Assembly: GCA_033557465.1 (NCBI GenBank)
Contig: CM066035.1
Location: 897,977,309 to 898,041,308 of the forward strand
DNA: 64,000 bases
From: Ichthyophis bannanicus
Taxonomy: Eukaryota; Chordata; Amphibia; Gymnophiona; Ichthyophiidae
Reading direction: 5' to 3'
The notes under the pieces are model-generated. The model was given only the letters and a program-made list of their open reading frames with translations, had not been told where the DNA came from and ran no database searches. Below, in pieces: positions 41,958 to 53,244 of the stretch (its first letter is position 1; each line of letters starts with the position of its first letter). The translations under genes were made by a program, and so were the position numbers.

Positions 41958-42729
41958 TCTAGTCTAGGTAGCATGAACATTTATGTATCGTCAGTCTTCA
42001 TGTGCAGTTTGCCTCACTGTCAGTGAGAGGAGCAGCTTAGGAGATGCACGTTTTGCAGGGGCGTATGGCTGTTCTCGGGTACGTACCAGAGATAGGCGGA
42101 ATTGAACACATCCATCTTTTCAGAATATGGTGAGTGTGGGGATGTACAAAGCCCGTTGCTGCATATACCATAGCTGTGTCTTGTACTCCATAGTGCTTTG
42201 TTCATGCCGTGCCAAAACCGTCTATGTCCCTGATTCCGAAACCGCAAGTGCATCTATCCCCATGGTTGCAGAATCACATTTAAATTGGGCCCGTTTTTTA
42301 TCTGGACGTGCCTGTGGGCTGGATGTACATCTTCTGGAATTGGGCTCTATTTGCTTCCAGATGGTTTCAGAATTTGTTTCTTTATTTCAAAACATTTGTA
42401 TTCTGCACTACACCTCAGACAGATTATATAAAAACACATAAAAAATGACAACAAAACAAAACACAACATATTCAGCAGATAACAGAACTGGATGTCCAGA
42501 AGTTGTTGTGTTATCCTGGTGATGCTGTAAACGTAAAGCTTTACTGAACTTCTCCTCTCTGCCTGTTGTGAGAGGACTCAGTTGAAACTGGTGGTCACTG
42601 TGAGATCTTATAATGACATCAGATGTTGCACATGGTACAGCAGGTACCTCTCCACTTAGGCGACATTTTATAAAATGACCCTCAAAGAGTGAACCTCTTG
42701 CATCGCCTTGTTACCAAGTGAACTATCAA

Positions 42730-44125
42730 TAAAAAGAATATAAAGGAGAGCATTACCGGGCAGCTGGTGAAGGAGTGGGGGAAGCAGGCTGCTCTCCGGG
42801 TAGCCCCGATGTCATTGGGGGCCTGTTTAATTTAAATCAGCTGAGGGTTAGGCACAGCCATAGGCGCTTAGCACTGGGCACGATCTAAGGGGCAAGATAT
42901 AAGGGGCGTTTCTGCCTCTTGGATGACCACAGGAGGAGCAGCTTCACATGGGTAAGCGGAAGAAGAAGTCAGCGCCTGCTGAACCTCTTATCGGGCTGAT
43001 GGATCAGCATGTGAAGGTAAATGTGGGGGGATAAGTTATCAGAAGACTCTGACTTTCTTACTCTGCAATCCCCGGGAACATCTCTGAGTTCTCTGGACCA
43101 TTCCCCACCTCCTCCCCCATTTACTGTCTCCACCTACCCCAGCCACTGTGGGTGGACTGTTCCAGCAGAGTACTCCTGTACAAGTGGGTGAAATGCCGAA
43201 ACCTTTTTTCTTGCTCTTCTGCCCCATTTGAAGCTAAGGAGGTGTCTGAGCCACCGATATCCCTGTCTGACATATGGAAGGTAATTACTTGGATAGAACA
43301 GACTCTTATAACCACAGTTTCGCAGCTATGTGCTCTTTCTCAGGGGACAGTTACTAAGCTGAATATGGTTGAGGAGAAGGATGGGTCATTGTCTACTCAA
43401 ATTCTTAAATGTAAAAATCATTGTGTCTCTTTACAGGCAATTAGTGCCTCTAATATTAAGGACAGTTTAGCTATTTATCATAAATTGGAATTATATGAAA
43501 ATGCGCTTAGGGTTAAAAATATTAATTTCTTAAATTTTCCTGTTTGTCATTTACTTTCACCAGAGATATTGTTGTGAAAATATCTTAGAGAGGTCCTGAC
43601 TCAATGAGTTATTCTAAACTTTATTACCTATTTGGAAGGTTGTTTAGGTTGTTGGAAGGCTGTTGCTTTATTACCTATCTGGTCGGAAGGTTGTTGGTGA
43701 GTCCCCAGAGGATTTTGATTTGTTGCAAGCTCAGCCTGATCTTACTTGGACTAGTTTTCTGGAGGACTCACAAGATACCGTAACTTCCAGGGTTACTTTT
43801 GTTTCAGAACAAGATAAAATTTCTGTATTTAAAAATTACTTTAAGAATAAAGCTGCACGATTCTGTGGGACAAAGCTACAATTGTTTCCAGATGTCTCCA
43901 GGGCCACGCAGCTTAGGAGAAGGGCTTCTTTAGCCCTGAAACCAAAGGTGCTGGCCCGTGGGGCTACTTTTTTTTATTTGCTATCCCTGTAAGTGTCTAA
44001 TCACACTGCAGGGTACTGGGTTCATCTTTAAGGATTCCCTAGGCTTTCCTAGACGATAGAGAGAAACATGAGGGTTGTTGCGTGAGGATTGGTGGGGGGG
44101 AGGGGAGGAATAGGTTTGCGGCTGT
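42730..44125 (+). mobile_element. L1-type element: 5' region and ORF1 only
   Basis: A GC-rich leader (42770-42950) leads into an ATG with MGKRKKKSAPAEPLIGLMDQ, typical of L1 ORF1. The ORF1 remnant runs to about 44060 and is followed directly by 3' untranslated-type sequence, with no ORF2. An L2-like LINE interrupts it at 44126. The words at 47936-48100 look like its displaced 3' end. Confidence 0.6.
42951..44060 (+). pseudogene. L1 ORF1-like (RNA-binding protein) remnant
   Basis: L1 ORF1 proteins trimerise through a coiled coil and bind RNA through an RRM and a C-terminal domain. The start MGKRKKKSAPAEP is followed by a stop near 43035. Coiled-coil-like sequence continues at 43230-43500 (KLNMVEEKDGSLSTQILK, KLELYENALRVKNINFLNFP). 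The RRM/CTD part is at 43690-44060 (TRVTF-like VTSRVTFVSEQDK, FPDVSRATQLRRRASLALKP, then FPCKCLITLQGTGFIFKD in the next frame). At least three breaks are seen. Assignment rests on the ELYEN...LR..N..F.G.P pattern and the C-terminal YQG.-type block. Confidence 0.6.
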
Positions 44126-44896
44126 GTATTTATTTATTTATTTAGTGTACATTTGTATCCCGCTGCTTCCAGCGATCAGCAGCGGTTGCTATACATGGTA
44201 AGGGTGGCTGTACAGGCCAGGAATTAGAAAGATATACATTGTGATTGGGAGGGAGAGATATCAACACATCAAACATTGGGTTACAGATTACACTTGATTA
44301 ATGAGAAACACTTCACACCGGATATATTATATACATATTTACACATAAACCGAATGCATTTCTCGTTGTGAGATTACACAGGGTACAGTGACTTTCCCAC
44401 GCATGGTAGACACATGGTAGTGGGATACAGTGGTAGTGGGATACAGTGTCTAGGTTACATTGTAATGCGATTGGAAGAGGTGAGTCTTAAGCTTTTTTCT
44501 GAAGTCCTTTATGTCAGAGTTTGCACGTAGTTCGCATGGCAGCCGGTTCCAGAGTGGTGGAGCTATGAGTGAGAATGCTCTTTTACTTGTACATGCATTA
44601 ACAGTTCTGATGCACTTCGGGAGACAGAGGGTATTGAGGTTTACTGTTCTTCTGCTCCTGTTGTTGGGTAGATTGGTGATTAGGCTGTTGAGGTGTGAGG
44701 GTGCTAAATTATGAATAAGCTTGGATGTAGTGATTATGATTTTGTATTGGATGCGGGCCGCAATGGGGAGCCAATGTAGCTCAATTAGTACAGGTGTAAT
44801 GTGCTCAGAGAGGCCTTTTTGCATAATGATTCTGGCAGCAACATTTTGTGCCATTTGCAGAATATTTATAGTTTTCTTTGGCAAACCTTGCAGTAT

Positions 44897-45940
44897 AGCT
44901 ACAAATTACAATATAAGCTCTACTATTTTACCATAGACTAACTATCTTTTTATCTATTTTCATATGCTGACAGCGATCAGGTCTCAGAATCGAAATCAGC
45001 TATACACTGGACCTGCTTGTATGGTACAGTGATATGCTTTCAATACATCAATGACCTGTATACATCGCTGTTTTTTATTAATATTTGTTTTTTCTTTTAT
45101 TCTTTTTTTTCTTTTTTTATCTTATAAAATTGCTGTTAAACTACACTGCAATATGTTGGCCGCTGATTAGGGAAGAAGATGTCGTTATAAGTTATATCTT
45201 GAAGCGTCATGCCATGATGTACATTCTCCTTCCTATCTTCTAAACAATAGCGTGAATCGCTAGTAAAATCTGCTTCAACACCAATATTTTCACTTCCCCA
45301 TATCTTTGTCGATGCTTCACATCTCCTCTTGTTCTTAGGGAGGTGTTAATTCAGGACTTCCCGTCTCTAGTTGTATGGCTATCACAATGCCTTAGTTTAA
45401 CTTCTGTTTGCAAAAGGTTTTCACAATTCCTTGCAAAAGGTTTTCACAATTCAAAATCCCAACGCATTATCTTGGCGCCAGAGCGTTTCACATATAGCGT
45501 TTCATCAGGGGAATATTACTTTGTTTTCAATTGACTCTTTGCAATTCTGATCCAGTTGACAAAAAACGCCGCGCATGCGCAGTTGACAAAAAAGATATAA
45601 CTTATAACGACATCTTCTTCCCTAATCAGCGGCCAACATATTGCAGTGTAGTTTAACAGCAATTTTATAAGATAAAAAAATAAAAAAAAGAATAAAAGAA
45701 AAAGCAAATATTAATAAAAAACAGTGATGTATACAGGTCATTGATGTATTGAAAGCATATCACTGTACCATACAAGCAGGTTCAGTGTATAGCTGATTTC
45801 GATTCTGAGACCTGATCGCTGTCAGCATATGAAAATAGATAAAAAGATAGTTAGTCTATGGTAAAATAGTAGAGCTTATATTGTAATTTGTAGCTGTGTG
45901 GCATAAAGCTCTGAGAAGTGACATCTTACTAGTTTGTAGT
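44897..45940. mobile_element. Foldback insertion with central hammerhead-like motif
   Basis: The 1044-bp insert is flanked by AAACCTTGCAGTAT on both sides (44883-44896 and 45941-45954), a perfect 14-bp duplication of L2-like LINE sequence. Arms of about 304 nt (44897-45200 and 45592-45895) are near-exact reverse complements. A 45-nt unpaired tail (45896-45940) remains on the right. The 390-nt centre has a 23-bp tandem duplication (45408-45453, TTGCAAAAGGTTTTCACAAT type), a GCGCATGCGC palindrome (45571-45580) and the ribozyme-like motif. No coding sequence was found. Variable long duplications and inverted copies are known for Penelope-like elements, to which I tentatively assign it. Confidence 0.75.
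45474..45510 (-). ncRNA. Hammerhead-like motif, degenerate
   Basis: On the minus strand the box CTGATGA (45502-45508) is complete and GAAA follows (45486-45489). Stem II between them is only weak (AC/GT ends around GCTATAT). Stem III CGC-TCTG-GCG is clear, but the next two bases are CC where UH is expected, and stem I is not convincing. It is probably a relic. Confidence 0.35.
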
Positions 45941-47935
45941 AAACCTTGCAGTATGGCATTGCAATAGTCTAGATGGGGAATGATGAGTGCTTGCGCGACA
46001 GTCCTGAAGTTGGCATGATCGAGGATGTTACATAGTGGCTGCAAGACTCTTAATTTGTGGAAAATGGCCCGATTGGTACTTCGAAGGTGTTTGTCCATAT
46101 TTAGGTTGTTGTCCAGCATCACTCCTAGATATTTTATTTCGGTCTTGATGTTGTAAACGTTATTGTTCATGGTGATTGTTGCTGGGGGATTGAAGCCCGG
46201 TTTCCTGGAGATACACATTGCTTCTGTTTTTTTGTGGTTTATGGACATGTTATTTCGTTGCAACCAGATTTGTAGCTCGAATAAGCATTTTTCAAGTTTG
46301 TTGAGGTTTAGGTTATTTACGTCGAGTTGAGTATATAGCATTAGGTCATCTGCGTATATATGGTAGTTGATCTCGTGTTCCTGGAAAATCTTGCAAACTG
46401 GTTGTAGGTATAAGTTGAATAGGAGGGAGGAGAGGGCAGAGCCTTGCGGAATGCCTTGAGTTTGTGGGAAGGGGGCTGCCTTGTCATTGTTGAAATGGAC
46501 CTGCTGCAACTGTTGGTTATGTAAGAGGAGAACCATTTTAGTGGGGTACCTGAAATGCCTATGGACGCGAGTCGCTCCAGAAGTGTGGGGTGATGTACTG
46601 AGTCGAAGGCAGCTGATATATCTATGAATATAAGCATATACATCTTGCTTTTGTTTTCTAGACCTTTGAGTAGGTTGTCCATTAGGGCTAGCAGGAGAGT
46701 TTCTACACCGTGATGTTGCCAAAACCCGTATTGTTGCACATCAAGGGCATTTGTGTCATCAATGTGGTCCTGCAGCTGCTGCTGAACTGCCTTTTCAATG
46801 ATCTTGGCGAGGAAGGATATGCTTGAAATTGGGCGGTAGGAAGTTGGGTCGTCCTTGTTGAGTGCTTTGTTTTTCAAAATGGGTCGTATAAGTGACGTTT
46901 TAAGAAGTGATGGCATGAGACCCTGCAGTAGTGAAAGGTTCACTATGTGGGAGATGTGCTGTGCCATTTCTTGCTTAGTTGCCTTGATCCAGGCGGCTGG
47001 ACAAGGGTCAAGGTTGTGGTGTTTAGGTTGGTGATGATGTTTTTTATTTGCTGGTCTTCCACTCTCTGGAAGGTAGTCCATACTTCGCCTTGGTCTGGTC
47101 CTCCCAGAGTGTTGATTTTTTGTAGGGAGGTAACTGCATCTAGCACTGGAGTGGGGAGTGCAGGCGTTGTGGGACTAAGCTTGCTGGCATAATGATCTGC
47201 TAGCCGTTGGGCTGTCATGGTTCCACTGGGATTGCTGTCATGCGGAGCCTTGGTGAGAGATTTGACAAGCTCGAAAAGCTCCCTAGGCCTGTTGAGGGCC
47301 TTATTGAGAGTGTTTGTGTGGTGCGTTTTTTTCACCTGGTTGAGTTCATTCTTGTATGTTGCGAGGAGACTGAGGTATTCCCTCCACTGTTCCTCGGTTT
47401 TGAATTTTCTCCATTTTCTTTCTTGCTTTCTCAGATCCTTCTTCAGTCCCCGTAGGGTTGAGGTGTACCATGGTTCCGACCTGTTTTTGGTTGGGTTCCT
47501 TGGGGGACTCCATGTGGGTTTTGAGGTGGCTTCGATTCCTACGTTCCAGAGGTTTGTCAGATACTCGAGGTCCGAGAGGTCCGAGCGTATGTGCCCTGTA
47601 CGGATTCCAGCAGTGCTTCTTTGTTGAATTTTTGGAAGCATCTTTGTTGGTGTGTGGTTTGATCAGGTTGCGACCGGTCAGGTACGGTGGGGAGAAGTAA
47701 GGAGAATTCTATTTGGTGATGGTCTGACTATGGTACTTGCGTTATTCGCGGTTTAGATTTCAAAAGCTTGGGATGCTTAGTGGGCAGAAACACCATGTCT
47801 AGTGTATTGCCTTTGATGTGGGTGGCGTCATGGATGATTTGTTCGTATCCCAGTTGCTCCATAGCTTCATGGAAGATGTTCGCTTTAGAGCTTATGCTTT
47901 CTTTTTCCTTTGATTTGTAATATTCTTTTGTTTTT

Positions 47936-48100
47936 TCTCCCCGTTATGTGGGCTGCAGGATAGTGGTTGTATTTCCTGACATATTGGGTGCTATTGTTTA
48001 TTTCTAGATAAGATTGTGTATACCCGCTAAGTTTCTTCTATTCTTGCTTTGTAAGTATTTGATTTTGAAAATGAAATAGAAAAATAAAAAGAATATAAAA
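47936..48100 (+). mobile_element. Probable 3' end of the interrupted L1-type element
   Basis: After the 5' limit of the minus-strand LINE, the sequence continues with TATTTCTAGATAAGATTGTG, CTTGCTTTGTAAGTATTTGA and an A-rich end AAATAGAAAAATAAAAAG. It would serve as the 3' untranslated end of the L1-type copy that starts at 42730. The link is inferred from position. Confidence 0.4.
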
Positions 48101-49164
48101 TGTAAAATGGCGTCATTTAGCCCTTAGCACTATCCCTATTGCCCACTCAAGGCTAACCCTGGAGAGGCCTTCCAAGCACAGGTCAAACATTGCCTGCTCC
48201 TGCGCAGGTACCCTCCCCCACAGTTTTTCCCCTGGTGGTTTCTAGGGACATTGCGACCCCATAAAACCCAGGGCTCATACAGTTTCCAAAAATATATATA
48301 GAGACCTAACCCCAAAAATGTTGGGATCACCAGTCACAGAATAACAGTTTATTAGGAAAAAGATAATACAATGATCGATAACATTTATAACCATAAAACA
48401 ATAAACAAGGAAAAGGAACAGGGATTATATGTTAAACCCTGCCTAGTTATGATTTATTTTAGCTGGTCTTCGAGGGGGCTCCAATATCAATGTGTCCACA
48501 GGACACTGTTCAGAAATGGGTCAGGATCTTGATTCTGTTTTGTTATGGTCCTCAGAACTAAGAATTATAACAAATTCTGGGATTGGTGTCTTTTGAGCTA
48601 TTGCTGCAGAAGAAACCATAACCGGGGCTTGTGAAAGGGTCCTGCCGCCCTCCACTGCCCCCACTCTCTCCACCACTGTCACCCCTCTCTGGGACCTGCA
48701 GCATTGGAAATGACATTTAAACAGCTATGCAGCGCTTACCTGAAGCCTCAGTACCGTTGGTGCTGTGCTTTGACCAGTCACTTCTGCCACAATCGTCCTG
48801 TTTGCACAGGGGCAGAAGAGGATGGTCAATGCACGCACCAACAACACACAGCGTCAGAGGCTTTGGGTAAATGTTAATGTCATTGCTATTGTTGCAGGCC
48901 ACGGAGAGGGTCGACGGCAGTGGTAATGGGATGCCCTGGAAAGCTTAGCACTCTAGGTCACCATCTAGTTTGCCTAATGGGTAGTGCCAGCCCTGATCCT
49001 AACCCAGGACGTTGGCTTTTTAACCATAATATTGCATCACCTTGAAACAATCACAGAATATTATATTACAACTCTCTGGGGAAACGCCTCCATTTTGAGT
49101 CAATAAGGTCTGTTCAATCTCTTCAGACTTGGCTGACAACGAAGAGAATCTTCCAGCTGCCATG
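48101..49164. other. Unassigned, with a hAT-type end near 48950-48995
   Basis: In reverse complement 48995-48950 reads CAGGGCTGGCACTACCCATT, AGGCAAACTAGATGGTGACC. This is a common vertebrate hAT terminal type. The other end was not found. The rest has no recognised motif. Confidence 0.4.
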
Positions 49165-49279
49165 GATCAGGAGATCACATGTATGGTAACCGAAGAGTTT
49201 GCAGGGAGAAGGAAGTTCTTACGGGGAATTACAAAAGTCCTAGGGCAAGACAAGGAATCACAGTATGTGTGCAAACCCC

Positions 49280-49640
49280 TGTTTCACCACAAATGGCCTC
49301 ACACCTGTTGACTCGTACAAAGAGCATAAACAAGATGTTAGAAAAACAACTTATAGGAACACTGAAGAGCTCTATGTCCTTCTGGCCATGCACCAAGGGC
49401 AAAATCGCTGCTGCCCTGAATCATACAACAACAACAAAAACGTTGGCGATAATTGAGTCCTTTAACTCTGTGTTCTTAAGGAACTTGGGACCTGCTGGTC
49501 AAGAGTGGATGACTGCTCTGTTTGCCATCTTGCATCGAAGTGGTGTAATTCCTAAGGCCTGGTAAGGAGCAGAGGTTGTACACCCAGTAAAGTAGGAAAA
49601 TCAGAAGATGAGCCTTGTAGCTTATAAGATTCTCTTGTTC
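49280..49640 (+). pseudogene. Non-LTR RT fragment of another LINE group
   Basis: Reading SFNSVFLRNLGPAGQEWMTA then LFAILHRSGVIPKAW and, after a stop, GAEVVHPVKVGKSEDEPCS resembles the RT start of Jockey/I-type LINEs (NLGP...W...F.......IPK.WR.A.V...LKPGK.P..P). It is only about 100 codons and is damaged. No tail was identified. Confidence 0.45.
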
Positions 49641-49683
49641 CTGTCAAGTACATATGACATGTGTAATGTGCATTAATTAATTA

Positions 49684-49714
<31 letters not shown>

Positions 49715-49954
49715 AGCTTTTATATACCGCACTCTTGACATCAGCGCGGTTTACATTTTAACAAATTTTGTACTTAAACATAAAACAAATGTTAAGTTTA
49801 CAGAGAATAAGGAATAAAAACATGGATAACAGGGATTAACAATTAACAGATATTTTCAATTATTTACAATAGGTTCTTAAATGCTCAAGTTCTAAAGGTA
49901 GGATTTGTGAGGCTTGGTCTAGATCGAGTAGTATGATTTCGGGAGCTTATTTGG

Positions 49955-52900
49955 CTAGCCGTGATCAATGGTTTGTGTGAGAGGGGGGTCAGTATATTGA
50001 GAGAAGTGTTGTAGGAAGAGATGCGTTTTTATGGATTTTCTGAATTGGGACAGGTCTTTTTGTGCTCTAAGACTAGGTGGTAGCTTGTTCCAGCATCTAG
50101 GGGCGAAGGAAGAGAAGGCTCTTAATGTGGTTGTTTGAGTGAGTTTTTTGCTGTCATTTGGGACTGTTAGCATGTTCTCTGTTACAGAACGCCTAGATCT
50201 GGTGTTCTGTGTGTGTTGGAGGAGATCAGATAAGGAGGATGATGAGATATGGTGGAATGCTTTGAAGGTCAGGATGAGAGCTTTGTATAAAATTCTGCAA
50301 GCTAGTGGGAGCCAGTGAAGGTCAAATAGGATGGGAGTAATATGTTGGCTCTTTGGGGATCCATGAAGAACTCTGGCCGCTGTATTCATGGCCAATTGAA
50401 GCGGGTTTAGAGTGCTTTTGGGTAGGCCATGAAGAACGATATTTGCATAGTCAAAGTGAGGAGTGACTAATGCCTGGAAGGTAGTACGGAAGTCAGATGG
50501 TTCAAGCATAGGTCTGAGGTGCCGAAGGGTCCTGATTTTGTAGTAAATGGCTTTTACAGTATTTTTTATGTGATCTTTAAATTCAAGTCGTTGGTCAAGT
50601 ATAACACCCAGATAACGTATTGAGGTTTTGAGTGGTAGTTCAGCATCTCGTGTTCTTAGAGTTGGTGGAGGAGAGAAGTCTTTGTTCCTAGTGATAATCA
50701 GGACTTCGGTTTTTTAAAATTGATTCTGAGATTTTGGGAGAGTAGCCAATCTGATATTGAGTTGAAGCAGGTGATTAGTGTAGTGTAGTCAGGTTTTAAT
50801 ACATTGATTGGAGTGAATAAGAGCACGTCATCTGCGTAGATAAGACATGATACTCCGAAAGAGCGGGAGATGTTGCAGAGAGGTTGCATATATATGTTAA
50901 ATAGGAGGGCTGAAAGCGAGGAACCTTGTGGAACTCCTTGCTTCTGATGAAAAGGTTGCGATGTGGTATCACCAGTCCGTACTTGTTGCCAGCGATCTTC
51001 TAGGTAGGATCTGCACCAATTCAGTGCCGTTCCTTGAATTCCTTTTTCATGGAGCCTGGTGAGTAGATGGTTGTGGTCAACAGAATCAAAAGCTGCTGCT
51101 ATGTCTAGGAAGATCATAGCGACTCCATTTCTGATATTGTCTGTTGTATTAATGAGTGTGTTCAATAGAGAGGTTAGAAGGGTTTCAACTCCGTGGGCTT
51201 CCCTGAAGCCATGCTGGTTTAGATCTAGTGGGGCCTCGGAATCAATGTGTTGTTGAATTTGTCTGAGTACAACTTTTTCTAGGATCTTAGCTAATAAAGG
51301 AATGTTTGAGATTGGGCGATAGGATTCTTCCTTTTTCGGATCCAGTTTGCTGTTCTTCAGTAGTGGACGGATGGAGGTGTGCTTGAGAGCTGATGGAAAT
51401 ATCCCGGATCTAAGGGATTGGTCAGCTAATGCTGATATGTATGGGCTAAGTTCTGTTTTCAGTGATTTGATCCAGAAGGCTGGACAAGGATCATTTGGAG
51501 CGGTGGTGGCGTTGATGGATGTAATAATTTCTTCAATAGACTTTGGAGTTGGAGATGAGAAATTATTGAGTATGAATTGGGCGTTGGAGGGTTGCTTGGT
51601 TACACTTATGGTTGATTCATTGGTCTTGATTGCCTTGGATTGGATGTAATCAGCATATATTTGTGGGTGTATATATTCCTGCTGTGGTGAGGGGGGTTCA
51701 GTAGTTAGGGATTTTACTATTTGGAAGAGATCTCTTGGTTTGTTGAGGGAACGGCTAAGTAGCTTTGTATGGTGTTCTCTTCTCTTATCCCAGGTTAGCT
51801 GACGATGGGACTTCAAGTTGGCTAGGTAAATGGACTGGTCATGAGAGCTTAGGGAGTGTCTCCATTTCTTCTCTAATCTTCTCAGTCGTTGAAGGGAGGT
51901 TCGTAACTCTGAGGAGAACCATGGTGCGTTCTTTTTCTTGGCAATAGAAGAGTTGGTAGAGGTTTTGTCATGTGTAGTGGTAGGTTGTGCTGATAGTCGG
52001 AGAGCATTGTTCCAGTTTGATACAGTGTCTTCGATGTTGTTAGGTATAGTGGAGAGTTTTGGCATGGTAAAGGAGGTGATTGTATCCATGTTGAAAGGTT
52101 GGAATCGTGCTGGTTTTGGTAGTAGGTAAGCACGTGGTGACTTGTTTGGAGATTCAGTAGATGGAATGATGAATGTGATAAGTTTGTGATCAGACCAGGG
52201 GACGGGGGTTGATAGGGGCTCGGGTTGGTTTATCAGATTCGGGTGTACTGATGGTGCAAATATGAGGTCAAGAAGATTTCCTTGTTTATGAGTGGATGTT
52301 TTTATGATTTGATCATAGTGTAGGTTGATCATGGCATCAAGGAAGGAGTTGGATACTGAAGGTGGTGTGGAGGCAAGGTTAAAATCTCCGAGGATCCAGT
52401 TCGGTTTGTTGGTATCCGATGGGTTGATGGCAATATCAATTATGGTTGAGAGATCATCAGCTGGAGCATTTGGGGCTCTGTAGATGAGGTTTATGGTGTT
52501 GCTATTATTGGAGATGGATAGCGTATTTGTGTAGTTTGTGGCATTGGTAGATATTACGTGATATTTCAAATCTGTTCTTGCTATTATACAAACTCCTCCT
52601 CCCTTTCTATTTTCTCTGTTACATGTATAGATGGTGTAGTTAGGTGGGGTCAGATGGTTCATTAGGACATTGTCGGTATTAGATAGCCATGTTTCTGTGA
52701 TCAGTAGGATGTCTAGTGTGAGGTTTGATATAAGGTCAATGATAGCTGGCCATTTGTTGCGGGCTGATCGTGCGTTAATGAGAGCACATTTGAGATTCTG
52801 TGGAGTAGTTCTTAGATTAGGTTTCTTGTTGTTTGTATTTTCAAGAGGTACATATATACAGTAGTTGTGCCTACTATAATATGTACTTTGTGGATAATTT

Positions 52901-53028
52901 TGGTGGGGTTTCCTATTACGGGTTTGGTGGATAGGTATAGGGTTGATATCAGATGTTAGAGCAGAGGAAATATGTAATATGCAAGAGAGGATGGAGAGGA
53001 GCAGGAGTGAACAAGTAATGGTAGCCAT
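49955..53028 (-). CDS. L2-like endonuclease-reverse transcriptase, one frameshift
   Basis: The protein nicks the target and copies the LINE RNA. The ATG at 53028 opens a hydrophobic leader (residues 1-24, CSLLLLSILSCILHI) followed by SDINPIP. The AP endonuclease has LINARSARNK (N85), ITETWL (E112), LIYRAPNAP (Y183) and WILGDFNL (D215, N217), then WSDHKLITF. The RT has SYRPISNIPLLAKILEK, DLNQHGFREAHGVETLL, FLDIAAAFDSVDHNH, QGVPQGSSLSALLFNIYM and YADD at 731-734. The first frame stops at 50698 because the A-tract at about 50712-50717 is one base short. The next frame then continues with IITRNKDF, IRYLGVILDQRLEF and TPHFDYANIVLHGLP to the stop at 49955. Apart from this single indel no lesion is seen in about 1,020 codons. 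Confidence 0.87.
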
Positions 53029-53130
53029 GGCGTAATCCTGGGATGGTAGAAAGGTTGTAGGAACTATGACTTGAGTGCTACTGTCAACAGTATTAAGTAG
53101 GTGTTACTGACCACAGAAATAATTGAGTTG

Positions 53131-53244
53131 CAACAGTATAAATAGGAGACAAATTGCTACTGTATAAATTGCAGCAGTATAAATAGGAGATAAATTGTTA
53201 CTGTATAAATTGCAACAGTATAAATAGGAGATAAATTGCTACTG
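53131..53244. repeat. 41-bp tandem repeat upstream of the L2-like ORF
   Basis: Nearly three units of CAACAGTATAAATAGGAGA(C/T) plus AAATTG(C/T)TACTGTATAAATTG follow one another. The unit lies just upstream of the LINE start codon on the minus strand. In the reverse complement each unit holds TTTATACTG and TTTATACAG words. It may be the LINE 5' promoter array. Confidence 0.8.

Larger units (their letters stand above)
40195..42350 (+). mobile_element. Family A DNA transposon, copy 2
   Basis: It starts GGGGGTCATTCTAGAACACA and ends around GGAATTGGGCTCTAT. It carries the internal palindrome 41010-41251 and a mariner-type MITE (41467-41957). It follows copy 1 head to tail with almost no spacer. 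No transposase frame is present. Confidence 0.65.
44126..47935 (-). pseudogene. L2-like LINE, split by a foldback insertion
   Basis: Minus-strand order: end of the endonuclease (GYEQIIHDATHIKGNTLDMV near 47850), linker (47641-46943), RT blocks (DPTSYRPISSISFLAKIIEK, QQYGFWQHHGVETLLLALMD, FIDISAAFDSVHHPTLLERL, QGIPQGSALSSLLFNLYLQ, active site YADD near 46348), LIIPHLDYCNAILQGL, then after the insertion PKKTINILQMAQNVAARIIM and RAFSLIAPPLWNRLPCELR to the stop at 44450. It ends in a TAAA-type tail at 44126. Two or three frameshifts break the RT. The 5' end of the endonuclease is missing. Joined across 44897-45940, the element is collinear. Confidence 0.82.

Noticed and set aside
42953..43035. 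Lysine-rich start MGKRKKKSAPAEP as a host nuclear protein
   Set aside because: Followed by a stop and by L1 ORF1-type coiled-coil and C-terminal sequence, so it is an L1 ORF1 start.
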